Shown here: positions 34,270 to 45,012 of the stretch, piece after piece | How positions within the stretch are numbered: the first letter of the stretch is position 1 | How the letters are laid out: each line of letters begins with the position of its first letter | From: Stemphylium vesicarium | Lineage: Eukaryota; Ascomycota; Dothideomycetes; Pleosporales; Pleosporaceae | Assembly (NCBI GenBank): GCA_004380135.1 | Contig: QXCR01000018.1 | Location: 1 to 64,000, forward strand | DNA: 64,000 nt | Direction: 5' to 3' | The notes under the pieces: generated by a model | Seen by the model: the letters and a program-made list of their open reading frames with translations, nothing else | Databases searched by the model: none | What the model was told of the DNA's origin: nothing | Position numbers and translations under genes: made by a program

Positions 34270-35000
34270 TGGAGTGCTGTCCTGCAACAATGAAGCAAGT
34301 GGGCCGAATCGACCTTGTCGTTGTTCATCGAGAAATCATGTACCAAGACTTTGGGATATCTTCATTTGGATAGCTTCGGATTCTGGAATGTTAATATCCT
34401 TGCTGTACAAACTGATCTCTTGCTGTACTCGTCTGAGTACACACCCACGAACTAGAGAAGCGAGATAGTACAAAAGACATCGATTAGGGGCAAGGGGTTT
34501 GCGGAAGAATAGGCTAAATGCTGTATGAACATCGTGACGAGGGAACTCGGTTTGACTGGCGTAGCCCAAATGGCACTGGATGTGAAGCTATAAGGAAGAT
34601 GCCGGTACTGGCCGTGCTTGGCGTGGGTGGTTTCGCAAAACTTTACCAGGCAGCAGGAAAGTCTTGGTGAAATGAGTCAGCCCCGTTACAATCGAGAGTG
34701 TGGAAGTGTACCATCGAGTCATGCTTCCACAACAGTACTACATGTCTGGAAGGCTAACACGAAAGAGTTTGTTCAAATAGGGCTTGGCCCGGGTAAGTAT
34801 CCATCCGATGGGCGTCTGAGCCAATTGTAGTAAGGCCGAGTTCCCTATGGTTGTCGTAGTCGGATGCTGTCCGTGTTCCCCGCATCAAACGTTGGCGCAA
34901 GAGGTCATGGGTACAACGAGTGCCCTGAGCCGCACTGCAAGTCCCACCTATTTGACAAATTCCCCTATGCTGGTGCTAGTGTGAGAAGTTTAGAGTGGAT
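34270..35000 (+). pseudogene. Second, more decayed rhodopsin-domain relic
   Basis: Short blocks match the first rhodopsin pseudogene with a constant offset of about 1.55 kb: RKMPVLAVLGVGG (34593-34631) against RKIAVLAVFGVG; VYHRVMLPQQ (from about 34706) against LYYRVIFLHQS; and AEFPMVVVVGCC (34838-34875) against AEFAIAIIVRRC. Stop codons and frame changes interrupt it throughout. No product is expected. Confidence 0.6.
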
Positions 35001-35403
35001 CGTGATGGAGAAGCATCCGGATCTTGGGAACAGCGCTTCTCAGACGGAACAGGTAGACGTGGTTTTTTCAACGGCCGACGGTGCCTATGCGGGACAAGAT
35101 GGATGGTTTTGGCATATGTTAAAGGGTCGTAGGCCGGGTGGTCCGCAGTCTCGTTGGCCGAGCTCAGGCCCACCAGGGGGGAGACGATGGTGCTTCAATT
35201 ACCGACGGACCGGACATAAGCACGATAGCGGCTGCACTTGATAGAGTCCCTGCATCATCATCGAAAAGTTGGGCGCAATCGCATTCGCATCTCCCACCGG
35301 CAAACATAGTCTTGATGAGTTCGCAGCGTTCTCAAGACGTTCGCGCCATGCTTCTTCTCCCTGCGCCGTGAAACCCGCCCGCACCCACCACCCGCACCTG
35401 CTC
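35001..35403. promoter_or_regulatory. Region upstream of the second Zn2Cys6 regulator
   Basis: About 400 bases between the duplicated relic and the regulator start. The regulator frame is open upstream to a Met at 35269, giving a possible 45-residue extension that looks like leader sequence. No defined site was recognised. Confidence 0.4.
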
Positions 35404-37656
35404 ATGTCCTCCTCGACACCCGCGCCGACGAGTAGCAATGCGAGTAGCTCGCGCCGAGTACCGCTCGACAAACGGAAACGCACCGAGACGAGCTGCGACA
35501 AATGCAAGTCGCGCAAACAAAAGTGCCGAAAAGAGCCAGGTCAGGAGTCATGTCGTTACTGTATCGTACACCACATAGACTGCTTGACGACGCAGCCGCG
35601 GAAGAAGCGGTTATATGGCAGCGTTGAGGGGTTGGGCAACCGTCTGGCGTTACTTGAGGCGCTGGTTAAGGGGCTGCTTCCTGAGGCTGATGTTTCCAGC
35701 ACAGAGGCTCTGCGGCAGCTTGCGTACTCGCGCGGCATTCCACTCCCAGACTCGGCGACAAATGAGACCAGTGGCGAGCAGGAGGATAATGGTGAGAGTG
35801 AAGGAGACGACACGGTGTCGCTGCTGCCGGACCAGCAAGGGCAGGTGCAGTATATCGGGCCGGGGAGCTCCTTCTCTTTTCATGTGAAGCTGCGCACGCT
35901 GGTGGGAAGGGGCGCTCTGCGCGAGTTCGTGCTGTTTGGCAAGAACGCTGCAGCCGCAGGGTCACCAGAAGGAAGCGACGACCAGCGCAATCTCTCCAAC
36001 CCGACCGTCGTAGCGAACCCCACACACAACCATGCTTCTGCTGTCCGTGGCCGCCTCTTGACGCCCAACGAGCGCCCGACCCTCGACCTGCTCATCCGCG
36101 CCTTTTTCGAACACATACACCCCGATTTCCCCGTCCTCCATGAGCCTTCGTTCCGCGAGGCCTACGAGGCTTGGCTGCTGGACCCTCGCAATGCAGACCC
36201 TGCCTGGCTGTGCAGCTTCACGTGCATGCTGTTGCTCGCCCGTCGCGTCGCACGTGTTCCGTTTCCCGAAGACCAGGAGCGGTTATGGTGGCAGAGAGTG
36301 CAGAAGCTGCTGCCGGGCGTCATATTCACCTCGAGCATAACTGCTGTGCAGGCCCTTGTGCTTGCCGCCGTACATCTCCATAACACCAACCACAGAGACG
36401 CCTGCTGGAACTTGACAGGAACTGCTATACGCATAGCACACGCTATTGGACTACACCAGGACAAAGTCAGCACAGGACAGACGCCGCTTGCCAGAGAAGT
36501 GCGCAAAATCCTGTGGTGGACGCTATACGCTTTCGAGACTATGCAAGTATCTTCTTACGACCGACCGAGCGCAATCGAGAATCCAGGCGCCAAGATTAGC
36601 TGTCCAAACGAAAAGATCGTGGGCGGCCCTCCAGACTTCTTCGTCGTCTCTACCCGTTTGTTCGCACTTCTGGGAGCGACATGTCGTGCCCCGAAGACTG
36701 TCAAATCCAATGCCAACCACGAGTCATATGTTGGCCCACTCTCGCCCGCGGCTGGTGTGCTTCGGGACTTGGTCCGATGGAAGGAGACGCTACCCCAGCA
36801 TCTGCATCTAGAAGCCGTCGATGCCTCTCCACCCGCCTTTCAACGACCCCTACTGATGCTGCACTGCTTCTACCACTACACCGTTGTTGTCTTGTGTCGT
36901 TCTGCACTGCACGCGCGGGCTTCCAGCCTGACCAAAACTGGCCAGGATTCCACTAATGCAGCTCTTATAGCAATGGCAGATGCCTGCGCTGAATCTGGAC
37001 GCGACTTGGCTCAGACATTACTCAAAACTGACAGTCTCGGAAGATTCGATGCCGTTCTCGCATGCGATATTTGGTATACGCTCGCATCAAGCTCAATACT
37101 AGTTCTTGATCTTGTTTGTTTAAACAAGCTGGGTGGTACAGACATGTCTGAATCACGCATCCTGTTATCTCAGCTCGCCGATCTGGCGCAGCGACACCGA
37201 CGGAATCCCTACATGCCTGGTACCATGGAGAAGTTCGCCTCCCTTGTCCCAGAGCTGCATTCCATGGCCGATTCGTTAGCCTCGCCCGTTCGTTTTGCGG
37301 ATCCGAAACTAGAGTCTCACGAATCTGGACCGCAGACCACACTCCCAACGCAACACCTGTCGCAGGCAGACAACGTGTCTCATCTCTACCATCAATCACC
37401 ACCTAGTGCAGGAGCGTACATGTTTGCAGATCATATACAGGGCCGCGTCTACCCAGAGCAACCGTACGTAGGCCCGCCTTTACATCCCAACACCCGCTTC
37501 AATAGGACGACACAAATGCAGTTCATGGACTTTACTATCAACAACATGAATGATTGGGGTTGGAACGATCTCAGTAGTTTAATAGGTGCTGAGGGCGTGC
37601 CAAATATGCATGGAAACCCTCACATGCACGGGCCGCAGCCTACGGGGCCGAGCTGA
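35404..37656 (+). CDS. Zn2Cys6 transcription factor with fungal-specific regulatory domain
   Basis: Intronless, 750 aa from MSSSTPAPTSS. Seen: a binuclear zinc cluster SCDKCKSRKQKC followed by CRYCIVHHIDC (residues about 35-65), a short coiled linker, and a fungal_trans domain from about 215 (LLIRAFFEHIHPDFPVLHEP) through WNLTGTAIRIAHAIGLHQD and VRKILWWTLYAFE. The C-terminus is Asn/Met/Pro-rich (DWGWNDLSSLIG), a possible activation segment. Nuclear regulator; its position next to the monooxygenase, ligase and dehydrogenase genes makes it a candidate pathway-specific regulator for them (inference). An earlier in-frame Met at 35269 would add 45 residues. Confidence 0.9.
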   Translation: MSSSTPAPTSSNASSSRRVPLDKRKRTETSCDKCKSRKQKCRKEPGQESCRYCIVHHIDCLTTQPRKKRLYGSVEGLGNRLALLEALVKGLLPEADVSSTEALRQLAYSRGIPLPDSATNETSGEQEDNGESEGDDTVSLLPDQQGQVQYIGPGSSFSFHVKLRTLVGRGALREFVLFGKNAAAAGSPEGSDDQRNLSNPTVVANPTHNHASAVRGRLLTPNERPTLDLLIRAFFEHIHPDFPVLHEPSFREAYEAWLLDPRNADPAWLCSFTCMLLLARRVARVPFPEDQERLWWQRVQKLLPGVIFTSSITAVQALVLAAVHLHNTNHRDACWNLTGTAIRIAHAIGLHQDKVSTGQTPLAREVRKILWWTLYAFETMQVSSYDRPSAIENPGAKISCPNEKIVGGPPDFFVVSTRLFALLGATCRAPKTVKSNANHESYVGPLSPAAGVLRDLVRWKETLPQHLHLEAVDASPPAFQRPLLMLHCFYHYTVVVLCRSALHARASSLTKTGQDSTNAALIAMADACAESGRDLAQTLLKTDSLGRFDAVLACDIWYTLASSSILVLDLVCLNKLGGTDMSESRILLSQLADLAQRHRRNPYMPGTMEKFASLVPELHSMADSLASPVRFADPKLESHESGPQTTLPTQHLSQADNVSHLYHQSPPSAGAYMFADHIQGRVYPEQPYVGPPLHPNTRFNRTTQMQFMDFTINNMNDWGWNDLSSLIGAEGVPNMHGNPHMHGPQPTGPS

Positions 37657-38274
37657 GCTGTCGACATTGATGCGAGAGCGAAAGGAAGGAATGACTTTGG
37701 ACTGGCGCTTATGGGGGGAATGATACACCTTTGACCGTGCGCCACTTACTGGGCGCTTGAATGAATGTAATTGAAACCTATGTTAATCCTTTCGTCCGCT
37801 TACGCTGTGCCTCTGCTCGCAAGTCTAACCTTCAGTAGATGCTTAACAAACAAGCAAGGTCAAGGCGGGTAGGGCTGGCGAATGCCAAGTTCTTTGACGG
37901 GCTTGGAAGCTTATGTAGCCAATCAAAGCTTGGTCCGTATCCGAAATGGTGGGTCGAAGTTCGCTCTCGCACTCGTACTTCGTCGTGTTCGCACTCTCGT
38001 GTGTAGATGCGAAACTCAACTTCAACAACTCCAAGAAGGACCGTATAGCCACGTACAGGCAGGCTGAGCCTACTTTCTGACGCATTAGGTGATACACCTT
38101 GACAAAATGTTTTTGTATATATACATACACGCCCATTGTCCCTTTCGGAGGTATCACGACAACACCACGCCGCCACGAGCTTCGTATTTCGACCAACGGG
38201 CATACAGCTGAACACATAGCAGCAAAGTTTCAATTCATCTCCACCTTCCGAATAAAGCTTTTTGGTTCTTCAAT
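37657..38274. other. Intergenic region
   Basis: About 620 bases between two plus-strand genes. Small overlapping ORFs on the minus strand (37832-38233) show no family features. Nothing else is visible. Confidence 0.4.
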
Positions 38275-39163
38275 ATGAGAATCTTCGATGTCCTCGACAA
38301 GCCCCTCTTCAGCAGTCGCTTCAAGCTGCCTATCCATATCGCTCAAGTCGTTCTCGTAGCCATCGCCGTCGGACTCTCAGTACCACGACTATTCATCACG
38401 AATGTACCAAGGACCCGATCAGGTACAATTGCATTGGGAATGGTTAGTTTGCCTTTACTACACCAGTCATTCAGTCACACTCCAACACCAGCTAGAATAC
38501 GACGCCTTTCAATATGCAAATGCTAACTCGAGTCCATAGGGTGCTAAATCACTTGTCCTCCTCGCTTACCTCATTCTCTCGGAACATGGCCCCCGCTTTC
38601 AGCGCTGGCATAGCTACAAAGCGCATGCTATCATCAGCTGTCTCGAGATAGTCTTCTGGAGCGCGGTTGCCGGGTTGACTTTCCAAGGCAACATGCGGTT
38701 CTGTAAAGGAGTCACATGCGGACTGAGCTGGGTAGTTTTTGTCGTTGCCGTCATAATAATGTGAGTCGTCTGCTCCTTTTTTACCCTCGATAACACATCA
38801 ACCAATACTAACAACACCAGCAATACCGAGATAGTCGCCAGTGGCATTGCGATCCGAGAATTCCGCGAGTGGAAGCGAGCGGGGAAGCCCAAGGGATTGT
38901 TGGACCTCAACAGACATTCCGACGCCCACCGTCGCGTACTCGATGGTGAAGAGATGGGCTCACCCCAGGTTGTCCGGCCAAAGGAGGTGCCTGTTCAGGC
39001 TGCCCAGCAAGCGTACTTTCAACCTGAGAGCCCACCACCGGAACGTGGTCACTATCAACATCAGAGTGGCAGGCTTCAGCGCGACGCCAGACATGCCCCG
39101 CAAGTCCAAGGACCACGATATCCCGTTCACCAACAATACCCGTCTACAGGACCACGATACTAG
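38275..39163 (+). CDS. MARVEL-like four-helix membrane protein
   Basis: Exons 38275-38442, 38540-38760 and 38821-39163 give 243 aa; all phases close. Seen: four hydrophobic segments, one near residue 22-45 (IAQVVLVAIAVGLSV), one at the start of exon 2 (SLVLLAYLILS), one near ISCLEIVFWSAVAGL and one near LSWVVFVVAVIII, followed by a hydrophilic Gln/Pro/Arg-rich cytosolic tail. This layout fits fungal MARVEL-type proteins of the plasma membrane, whose individual roles are mostly unknown. Not assigned more precisely. Confidence 0.75.
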
Positions 39164-40749
39164 CTTCGCTGCTAGATGTCAATGATAGCCATGTTATGAA
39201 GTGTCTCGCAAGTATCTTTCACACAAGCTGGACGGTGGCCAATATTTTGGTCGTGTTGACCTGGATGAAATGTACTTGTCTCTTTTGTTTTCCAAATTTC
39301 GTTATCTGCTACAGAGCCGGGCATTGGGTGGGCCTATTCTATATGTGTTTTTCCTTTTTACGAGGGTTAGAGTGATCTGTTTCCTTATTGTTTCAGTAGC
39401 CATCATAGGCTGTTGTGTTATTCGCGGGTTCATACGGAGTTGAGCCAGAAAAGTAGGCTTAGAGAAACCGGTGGGTTACAGAGGCTTCACAGCGAATACA
39501 CTGTTCACTTCTAATGTCCTTCTTCTCGTCAGCCATCGTGATTTGCATAAGCTTTTGAATATGGTGACATGCTTGCTTGACTTCGAGTTTGGGGTGGCTA
39601 CCACGCTCGGCTAGCGGCTTCACGGAAGACGCCAAAATTCGGAACGACAACTTCGTTCCACCTCCTCACTTCTCCTCATCTCACTACTTTCACTTTCAAT
39701 CATTATTTCCAAGCGTACAAACCGCAATGAAACACATGTTCACTGCGCCATTCATCAGTCGCTCAAATAAGACGTCGCACAAGTCCTCAAACCGCGCGCC
39801 CGCTCGCTGCACTTTGATCGATCTTCCTTGCACTGCGGCTTTGGTATCCTGCTGCATTAGTCGTGACTTCCTTGCCGCCTCTTTCTGCCTTTTCTTTCTC
39901 CTCTCCATCACTTATGTTCATCCGTCTTCTTTCTTCGGCTTGCTTCTAGCAGAGCTCGCCTGCCTCCAAGGCCAGAGACACCAGTGGGGCATCTGTATCT
40001 ACCAATTAGCCAGGTTGCATACGATTTCAATGTGTTTTGTGTTGATGTAGCTTGCTGGGATGCTTTGAAGCAAGCTGTTCGAATCGCGGAGGATGCCTTG
40101 GCGCTGCCCAGGTAGTATTTGGTAGGCTGTTATTTTGTCGCAGCCAATCAAGGTATGTTCGGGCTCAAAGTAGCGAGCTGTACTTCGGGACCTTGCAAGG
40201 CTGCATCTCGTTTGTTCAGAGAGTATTGTCGCCACCTCAGCAAACTTACCTTAAGCTCTCCACATCGCTCGGTCGGCTTTGTACACACCAGGCATGACGT
40301 TTGGCGCATGTACGATACCCTTGCTTTTTCCATTTCGTCAATTTGGACGTTTAACAGATGGAAAGGCCATTTTTCAGGTGCTGTTCCACATGCATTTCTG
40401 CGGCGATGGGTAGACATATACCATAAAAACATAAATGATACTCCAAATTTCCTTCACAATGCGACTTCACATGTAGACCTTAGCGACCACTGGATGAATG
40501 CATGTCTTCATTTCATCGATACCATGTAGCCATTATCTCCTTTCCAAAGCAAGAGCCCACTCGTCCCATGCTTTGGCCCAGTACTCCCCTGTTGCGCCAG
40601 CCATGCCCAAACAAGCTCCCATAAGCACCACCACTCAAACAGGAAATCTATCCCGCAGCCAAGTACCAAACCTGCAGTCCAACCCGCCAAGGTGGTTCCA
40701 AGCGTACGCCGTACACCCAAGTCCTTTCCCCTCCCTCCTCCCCACCTCA
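39164..40749. other. Gene-poor region
   Basis: About 1.6 kb. A plus-strand ORF (Met at 39727 to 40050) encodes a partly hydrophobic peptide but has no recognisable domain and sits among random ORFs, so it is not called. Nothing else is supported. Confidence 0.4.
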
Positions 40750-41151
40750 CTACCAAAACTCCTTGTACAGCATAGCACTCTCCTGCGACTTCCCCTTCAA
40801 CACATCCTGCCCCTCATCCTCTTTCGTATACCCATTCGCATTCCGGCCACTGATCTTAGTAGCTTCCTCCATCGTAACCTTTCTCGATCTCTTCTTCTCT
40901 TCGTTTTCGGCTTCCAGGCGCTGCCATAGAAATATTTGTTTGGCTGGAGAAGCTGCTATTTGAGACGATGAGAGCGAATTGGAGGTTTCATGGTGCTGTG
41001 ATTGGGTTTCTTGGGCTGTGGCTGTGGGGTTAGGGGTAGTGGTGTCAGGTGTAGAAGCTTTGTATGATGGCGGAGGCGTGGGCTTGTAAGCTGGTCGAGG
41101 TTCGTCGCCGCCTAGGTGGTCGGGAAGACTGCTTTTCTTTATCATTCCCAT
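40750..41151 (-). CDS. Small hydrophilic hypothetical protein
   Basis: An intronless ORF of 133 aa starting MGMIKKSSLPDHL. The first half is Pro/Thr/Ser-rich (KPTPPPSYKAS) and the second half is charged and probably helical (LWQRLEAENEEKKRSRK), ending in YKEFW. There is no signal peptide or membrane segment. The composition is coherent rather than random, which supports a real gene, but the family is not recognised. Confidence 0.5.
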   Translation of the reverse strand: MGMIKKSSLPDHLGGDEPRPAYKPTPPPSYKASTPDTTTPNPTATAQETQSQHHETSNSLSSSQIAASPAKQIFLWQRLEAENEEKKRSRKVTMEEATKISGRNANGYTKEDEGQDVLKGKSQESAMLYKEFW

Positions 41152-41732
41152 GGCTTTGCTTCGAAGTTCTTGAGCAGTCTGATGTTGAACTGGGAGATCG
41201 ACTCACTTTAATATTTGGTGTTGATCGTCACGTAATCAGATAGACGCTGTACAAGAATCTTGGGATATGGAATAATCATTGACGGTTCGGCCAGGCGCGT
41301 GGTTATCTTATAACGAGCGATGACTTCAGCCAAGCGGAAGTCGGGTGTTCGGCGCTTGGTACGATTGGACACGGCAGCGGAACAATCCAAGTGGCATGTA
41401 GGCGTCGAATAAATGAGTTGGGAAACAGCGAGTGAGATGGCGCCAAGCCCGTGTATCCGGGTTTCGCCCTCCAGCTCACCTTCAGTGCGAACTCAGGTTC
41501 CACATGCGACCGCGATGATCGTATGGCTTATCTACCCCTGGGAGTATGTGCCGTACATCGAATACTGATGCAAATCCTATTGCAGCAGGACGATAATACA
41601 GTTCTTCGAAGTGCATGTGCTCCTGGAAATACACACATGTGTCTGGGAACTAGCTGAATTCTGCCACATGCAAAAGAAAGTTGTCGCAAATATGATGGTA
41701 TTTGTAAAGAAAAGGGTGATGCAGCCAGTCTT
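41152..41732. other. Intergenic region
   Basis: About 580 bases without a supportable gene; short ORFs only. Confidence 0.4.
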
Positions 41733-42623
41733 TCACTCGTTGAGTAGCTCTGCCCAAATCTCTTTCTGCTCTTTGATGGAGTCCTCTTCAAGCACACCCC
41801 GAAACGCGACCTCGGCCTCTAACAGTTCTGCCTCAGCCTCTCCAGACTCCATGTCGTCGTCATCGCTTCCAAAATCATCGTTGCGCTTCTCCAAAGCATC
41901 AAGTAAAGCTTCTCCCCTGGTTTCCAGTTCCTCGATTCGCTCAGTTGCCAGCGCCAACGCTTCTCGAAGGGTAGATTCGGTGTCAGCAGCTGCTCTGGTG
42001 GTGGCAGACATACCCTGTGCGGTGTACCGCCGTAGAGTGGCTTTCAAGCTGAGGTTGCGCTGCTGCACTTTGTCTTTCGAGCGGTCGCTCTTCTTAAGTC
42101 GGGTGATCGTGCGCATCGCTTCATCGTGCTTGGTGACGAGGCTATCAAATCGGGAGTAAAGCTGTCGACCAGCTGTAGTAGCCTCTTCCTGGCGAGCTCT
42201 GAGCTTTGCATTCTCATCTTTAGTTTCAGATATAATCCGTGTCTGGTGTTCAAGATCTTGGTGGGCGGCATCCAGATCCTGCTCCTGACTCAGGGCAAGT
42301 GAGCGCCAGTTGTCTCGACCACGGCGCAGGCGAGATGCATGTGACTGTACCAAAGACAACTCGCCCAGGATGCTATGCTTTGACCTTGGAGGTGTCGGAG
42401 GTGTTTTCGGAGGGGGTGAAAAATGTCGGTGACTGAGCTTTGGACTCGTTTCCGTCGGTCGGCGAACTTCGACGGTCAACGGGTTGACTGGCGCGGAAAC
42501 ATGGCGCACCAGTGTACTAAGGAGTCGCGATTTTGGATGCGCCGTAGACTTTGATGAAGTTTCGGCAATACTTGCTACCATGGTCGTGGGAATCTGAGGT
42601 GCTGTGTCGCCCAGGCAGAGCAT
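41733..42623 (-). CDS. Coiled-coil hypothetical protein
   Basis: An intronless ORF of 296 aa. Residues 1-85 are Pro/Ser/Thr-rich with basic patches; from about residue 90 to 250 the sequence is strongly helical with heptad-like spacing (LVQSHASRLRRGRDNW, ESTLREALALATERIEELE), then an acidic stretch (DDFGSDDDDMES) and a helical end. No enzyme motif is visible. It may be a structural or cytoskeletal adaptor (inference only). A start at the second Met (42581) is also possible. Confidence 0.65.
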   Translation of the reverse strand: MLCLGDTAPQIPTTMVASIAETSSKSTAHPKSRLLSTLVRHVSAPVNPLTVEVRRPTETSPKLSHRHFSPPPKTPPTPPRSKHSILGELSLVQSHASRLRRGRDNWRSLALSQEQDLDAAHQDLEHQTRIISETKDENAKLRARQEEATTAGRQLYSRFDSLVTKHDEAMRTITRLKKSDRSKDKVQQRNLSLKATLRRYTAQGMSATTRAAADTESTLREALALATERIEELETRGEALLDALEKRNDDFGSDDDDMESGEAEAELLEAEVAFRGVLEEDSIKEQKEIWAELLNE

Positions 42624-43030
42624 TAGTTATGTGGAGATAAAGCAGGGATTGGTGTTGCACAAAGCAGGTGAGACAAAGCCGTGGCCTGTTAGTGGGGAGA
42701 TTTTAGTCATCAATCTGTCTAGCGGATTAGCAAACGGAAGTACTACGTGAATGCGTGTGCGGTGTGATATTCTGTGAGGAAGGGAATAAGTGAAGGGCGA
42801 TGTCGCGTTTTCGCGTGGTCACGTGTTGGGTCGAGAAGCGCGACTTCCACATCCGCATCCACAAATAAAGGCAAGGCTCAAAAAGGAAACAGGAGACAAT
42901 CGCGTCAGAATAATGGCTAAGAGAAAAGAATGACTGACATGCTCGACGCCCAGCACCCAGCCGGATAAAACGTCTTCCTGTCTACAATTGAGCAAAGTGA
43001 CTCACTAGTCTTTCTAAGCAGACAACAGCC
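42624..43030. other. Intergenic region
   Basis: About 400 bases between two minus-strand genes; it holds the promoter side of the coiled-coil gene. No gene is visible. Confidence 0.4.
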
Positions 43031-43894
43031 CTATAAAACCATGGCTGCTGCCACTGCACCCAAGGCGCCCCCAACCATCGCCATTGCTCCAGTTGGCGAA
43101 GGGCCAGCAGCCGCAAACCCACTGCTTGTTGATGCAGTAGCATCGAAACCAGAATCTGATGGTGCAGTCGCATGCGGTCCAAACAACGCGTTCGTGCTCG
43201 CTTCTGACGAAGTAGACGTTGTAGAGGCCGAGATCAGTGAGGGTGAAACTGGCGAAGACGTGGCGCTTTCGCTCACTAGAGTTACCACGTTCCAGTCGTC
43301 CACCAGATTGCCAAGCGACATTACACTGCTAGTGAACAGAAATCGCCTAGTCTCTTTGAGAACAAACCCAGTGTGCGTGCCGTCGCAAGTGAGATTTGCT
43401 GTTGACATGTCACCCTGCCAGTTGCAGACCACATCGGCTGTCCACGCGCCAGGCAGCGGGTCTGTGAGATGAAATCCATACACCTCCGAGCCTTGTGTGA
43501 TGTTGTAGGGTTCGCAGAAATTGGGCACTAGGTTATCGGAATCGCTTTGACGGCGGATAAGGGGTTTGGGGGTGGGGGCTGGAGTAATTGCGGGAGTAGC
43601 CGTAGGGTCTTCTGAAGCAGTATCTAGAGGGTGTCAGCGAGGTGATGTATCAAGCTGAATATGGTACCTACATGTAAGAAATGGTATGATAGAGATGCCA
43701 ACCGATTCTGAAGGGCAACTTTTCTGGTAGGTGGTCGCATTTGCGTCTGAGCCTAGCAGGGTAAGAGTGCTTGCGGTCTCGAACATATTGACAACCGTTG
43801 CAGATTCTTGCGCCAAAGAAGCGCCTGCAAACAGCACAGCATAACGATATGAGCGCATGGAGAAAGACGAGGTAACGCGAGAGAGAGCAAACAT
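43031..43894 (-). CDS. GPI-anchored cell-surface protein
   Basis: Exons 43894-43672 and 43623-43031 give 271 aa. Seen: an N-terminal signal sequence (RYAVLFAGASLAQES), several N-glycosylation sites (NATT, NITQ, NLTC), cysteines suited to disulfides (CEPYN, CNWQGD, LTCDGTH), a Ser/Thr-rich stalk (residues 195-245) and a C-terminal hydrophobic segment preceded by small residues (GAMAMVGGALGAVAAAMVL), the classic GPI-attachment layout. Probably a glycosylated wall or membrane protein. No enzymatic domain was recognised. The start may be at the inner Met (43858), which also leaves a signal peptide. Confidence 0.75.
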
Positions 43895-45012
43895 AAAAAT
43901 GAAAGCTGGTGCAAGTGAGAATGCCTGAAGCAGCGCGCACCGTGTCTTACACGCTCTTTATAGTCAACAACACGCCAATAACCCATGGCAAGGCAGACTT
44001 ATTCCCATTTTTACGCGACAAGGCGTGCGACTGTCATACCTTGCGTTGGGAAGGACGCTTCCGCAAATGCGGGTACTTAGGTAACCAGAGGACGCACTTC
44101 CTGTTCCTGCTGTCTTAAAGCAGCAAAGGGAGCCAGTGGTAAGCGCATAGCTGCATGGCTTCAGCGTGATTGTGACGAGAAGTGCGATGGCATGCATGCG
44201 GCGTAGTAGCCTGGCGGCAATACATGTGAGCGTCGGCGCGAGAAGGGAGGAGTGAAGCGCTGTGGTGGGGCCATGCTGAACGGGTAGCTTGAACCCCAGG
44301 CCGCATGCACTAAAGCGGCCTCGGGGCCTCGGCAGGTACCACGCCCGTCATTAGAGATGCGCACATCGCAACTAAAGACCAAGGCTACACGAAATGCTTC
44401 GTCCCCCGAAACATCTTGGCTGGATCATTACGTACGTCCAATGCTCGAATGCTACTGCCAGACAACGCAGCCAATAGCATCACAAAAATCACAAAAACCC
44501 TACGCACTCAGTATACAAGCTAACGTCTCAGCGATACCTAGGTAGGTAGTCATATAGTTTGCGCGAAACCAGAACATGTAAAATGCTACTGCCGTTAAGT
44601 CAAGTTGCACTGGTGGTGCTTACGGCCGTTAGAAATCTACACGGAGGATGATTAGTAACGATGGCAGGACCAAACTCCGGCCAACGGCCAATGGTCCAGG
44701 TGCAATGACGCGAAGTATGCTGAATGCCTTAGGAGTCGTCCCGCACGAGACGATATACGTTCTCAGGTTGCTGTGATGCTTAGTCGAAAACCTACGTCTA
44801 CAGTCTATGAACACTACTAATCATGCATGACGATCGGGCAAGACAGAATGGCGTACATCTACTATTCTACGGGGATATCGATGGCACTTCGAATGCTACT
44901 GTCACAGCTCTTACAACCGGTGGCTGTAAGCTGCTCTATTTAGAAAGCGGTGTCTGCGGTGTCTAACGGCCACGATCAGCAATAAATCAATACTACGCAC
45001 TATCAAGACGTC
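43895..45012. other. Intergenic region before the cytochrome P450
   Basis: About 1.1 kb with no supportable ORF. The decamer AATGCTACTG occurs three times (near 44448, 44582 and 44891). It may be the P450 promoter plus the 5' region of the GPI-anchored protein gene. Confidence 0.4.

Noticed and set aside
39577..40050. Plus-strand ORF with hydrophobic stretches
   Set aside because: No signal peptide at a sensible start, no conserved motif, no splice context; a random ORF in a gene-poor region is more likely.
44448..44900. Three copies of AATGCTACTG as a possible operator or CRISPR-like array
   Set aside because: Spacing is irregular (about 135 and 310 bases), the flanks are unrelated, and three 10-mers in 450 bases is weak evidence. 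No CRISPR array is expected in a eukaryote and none was seen.
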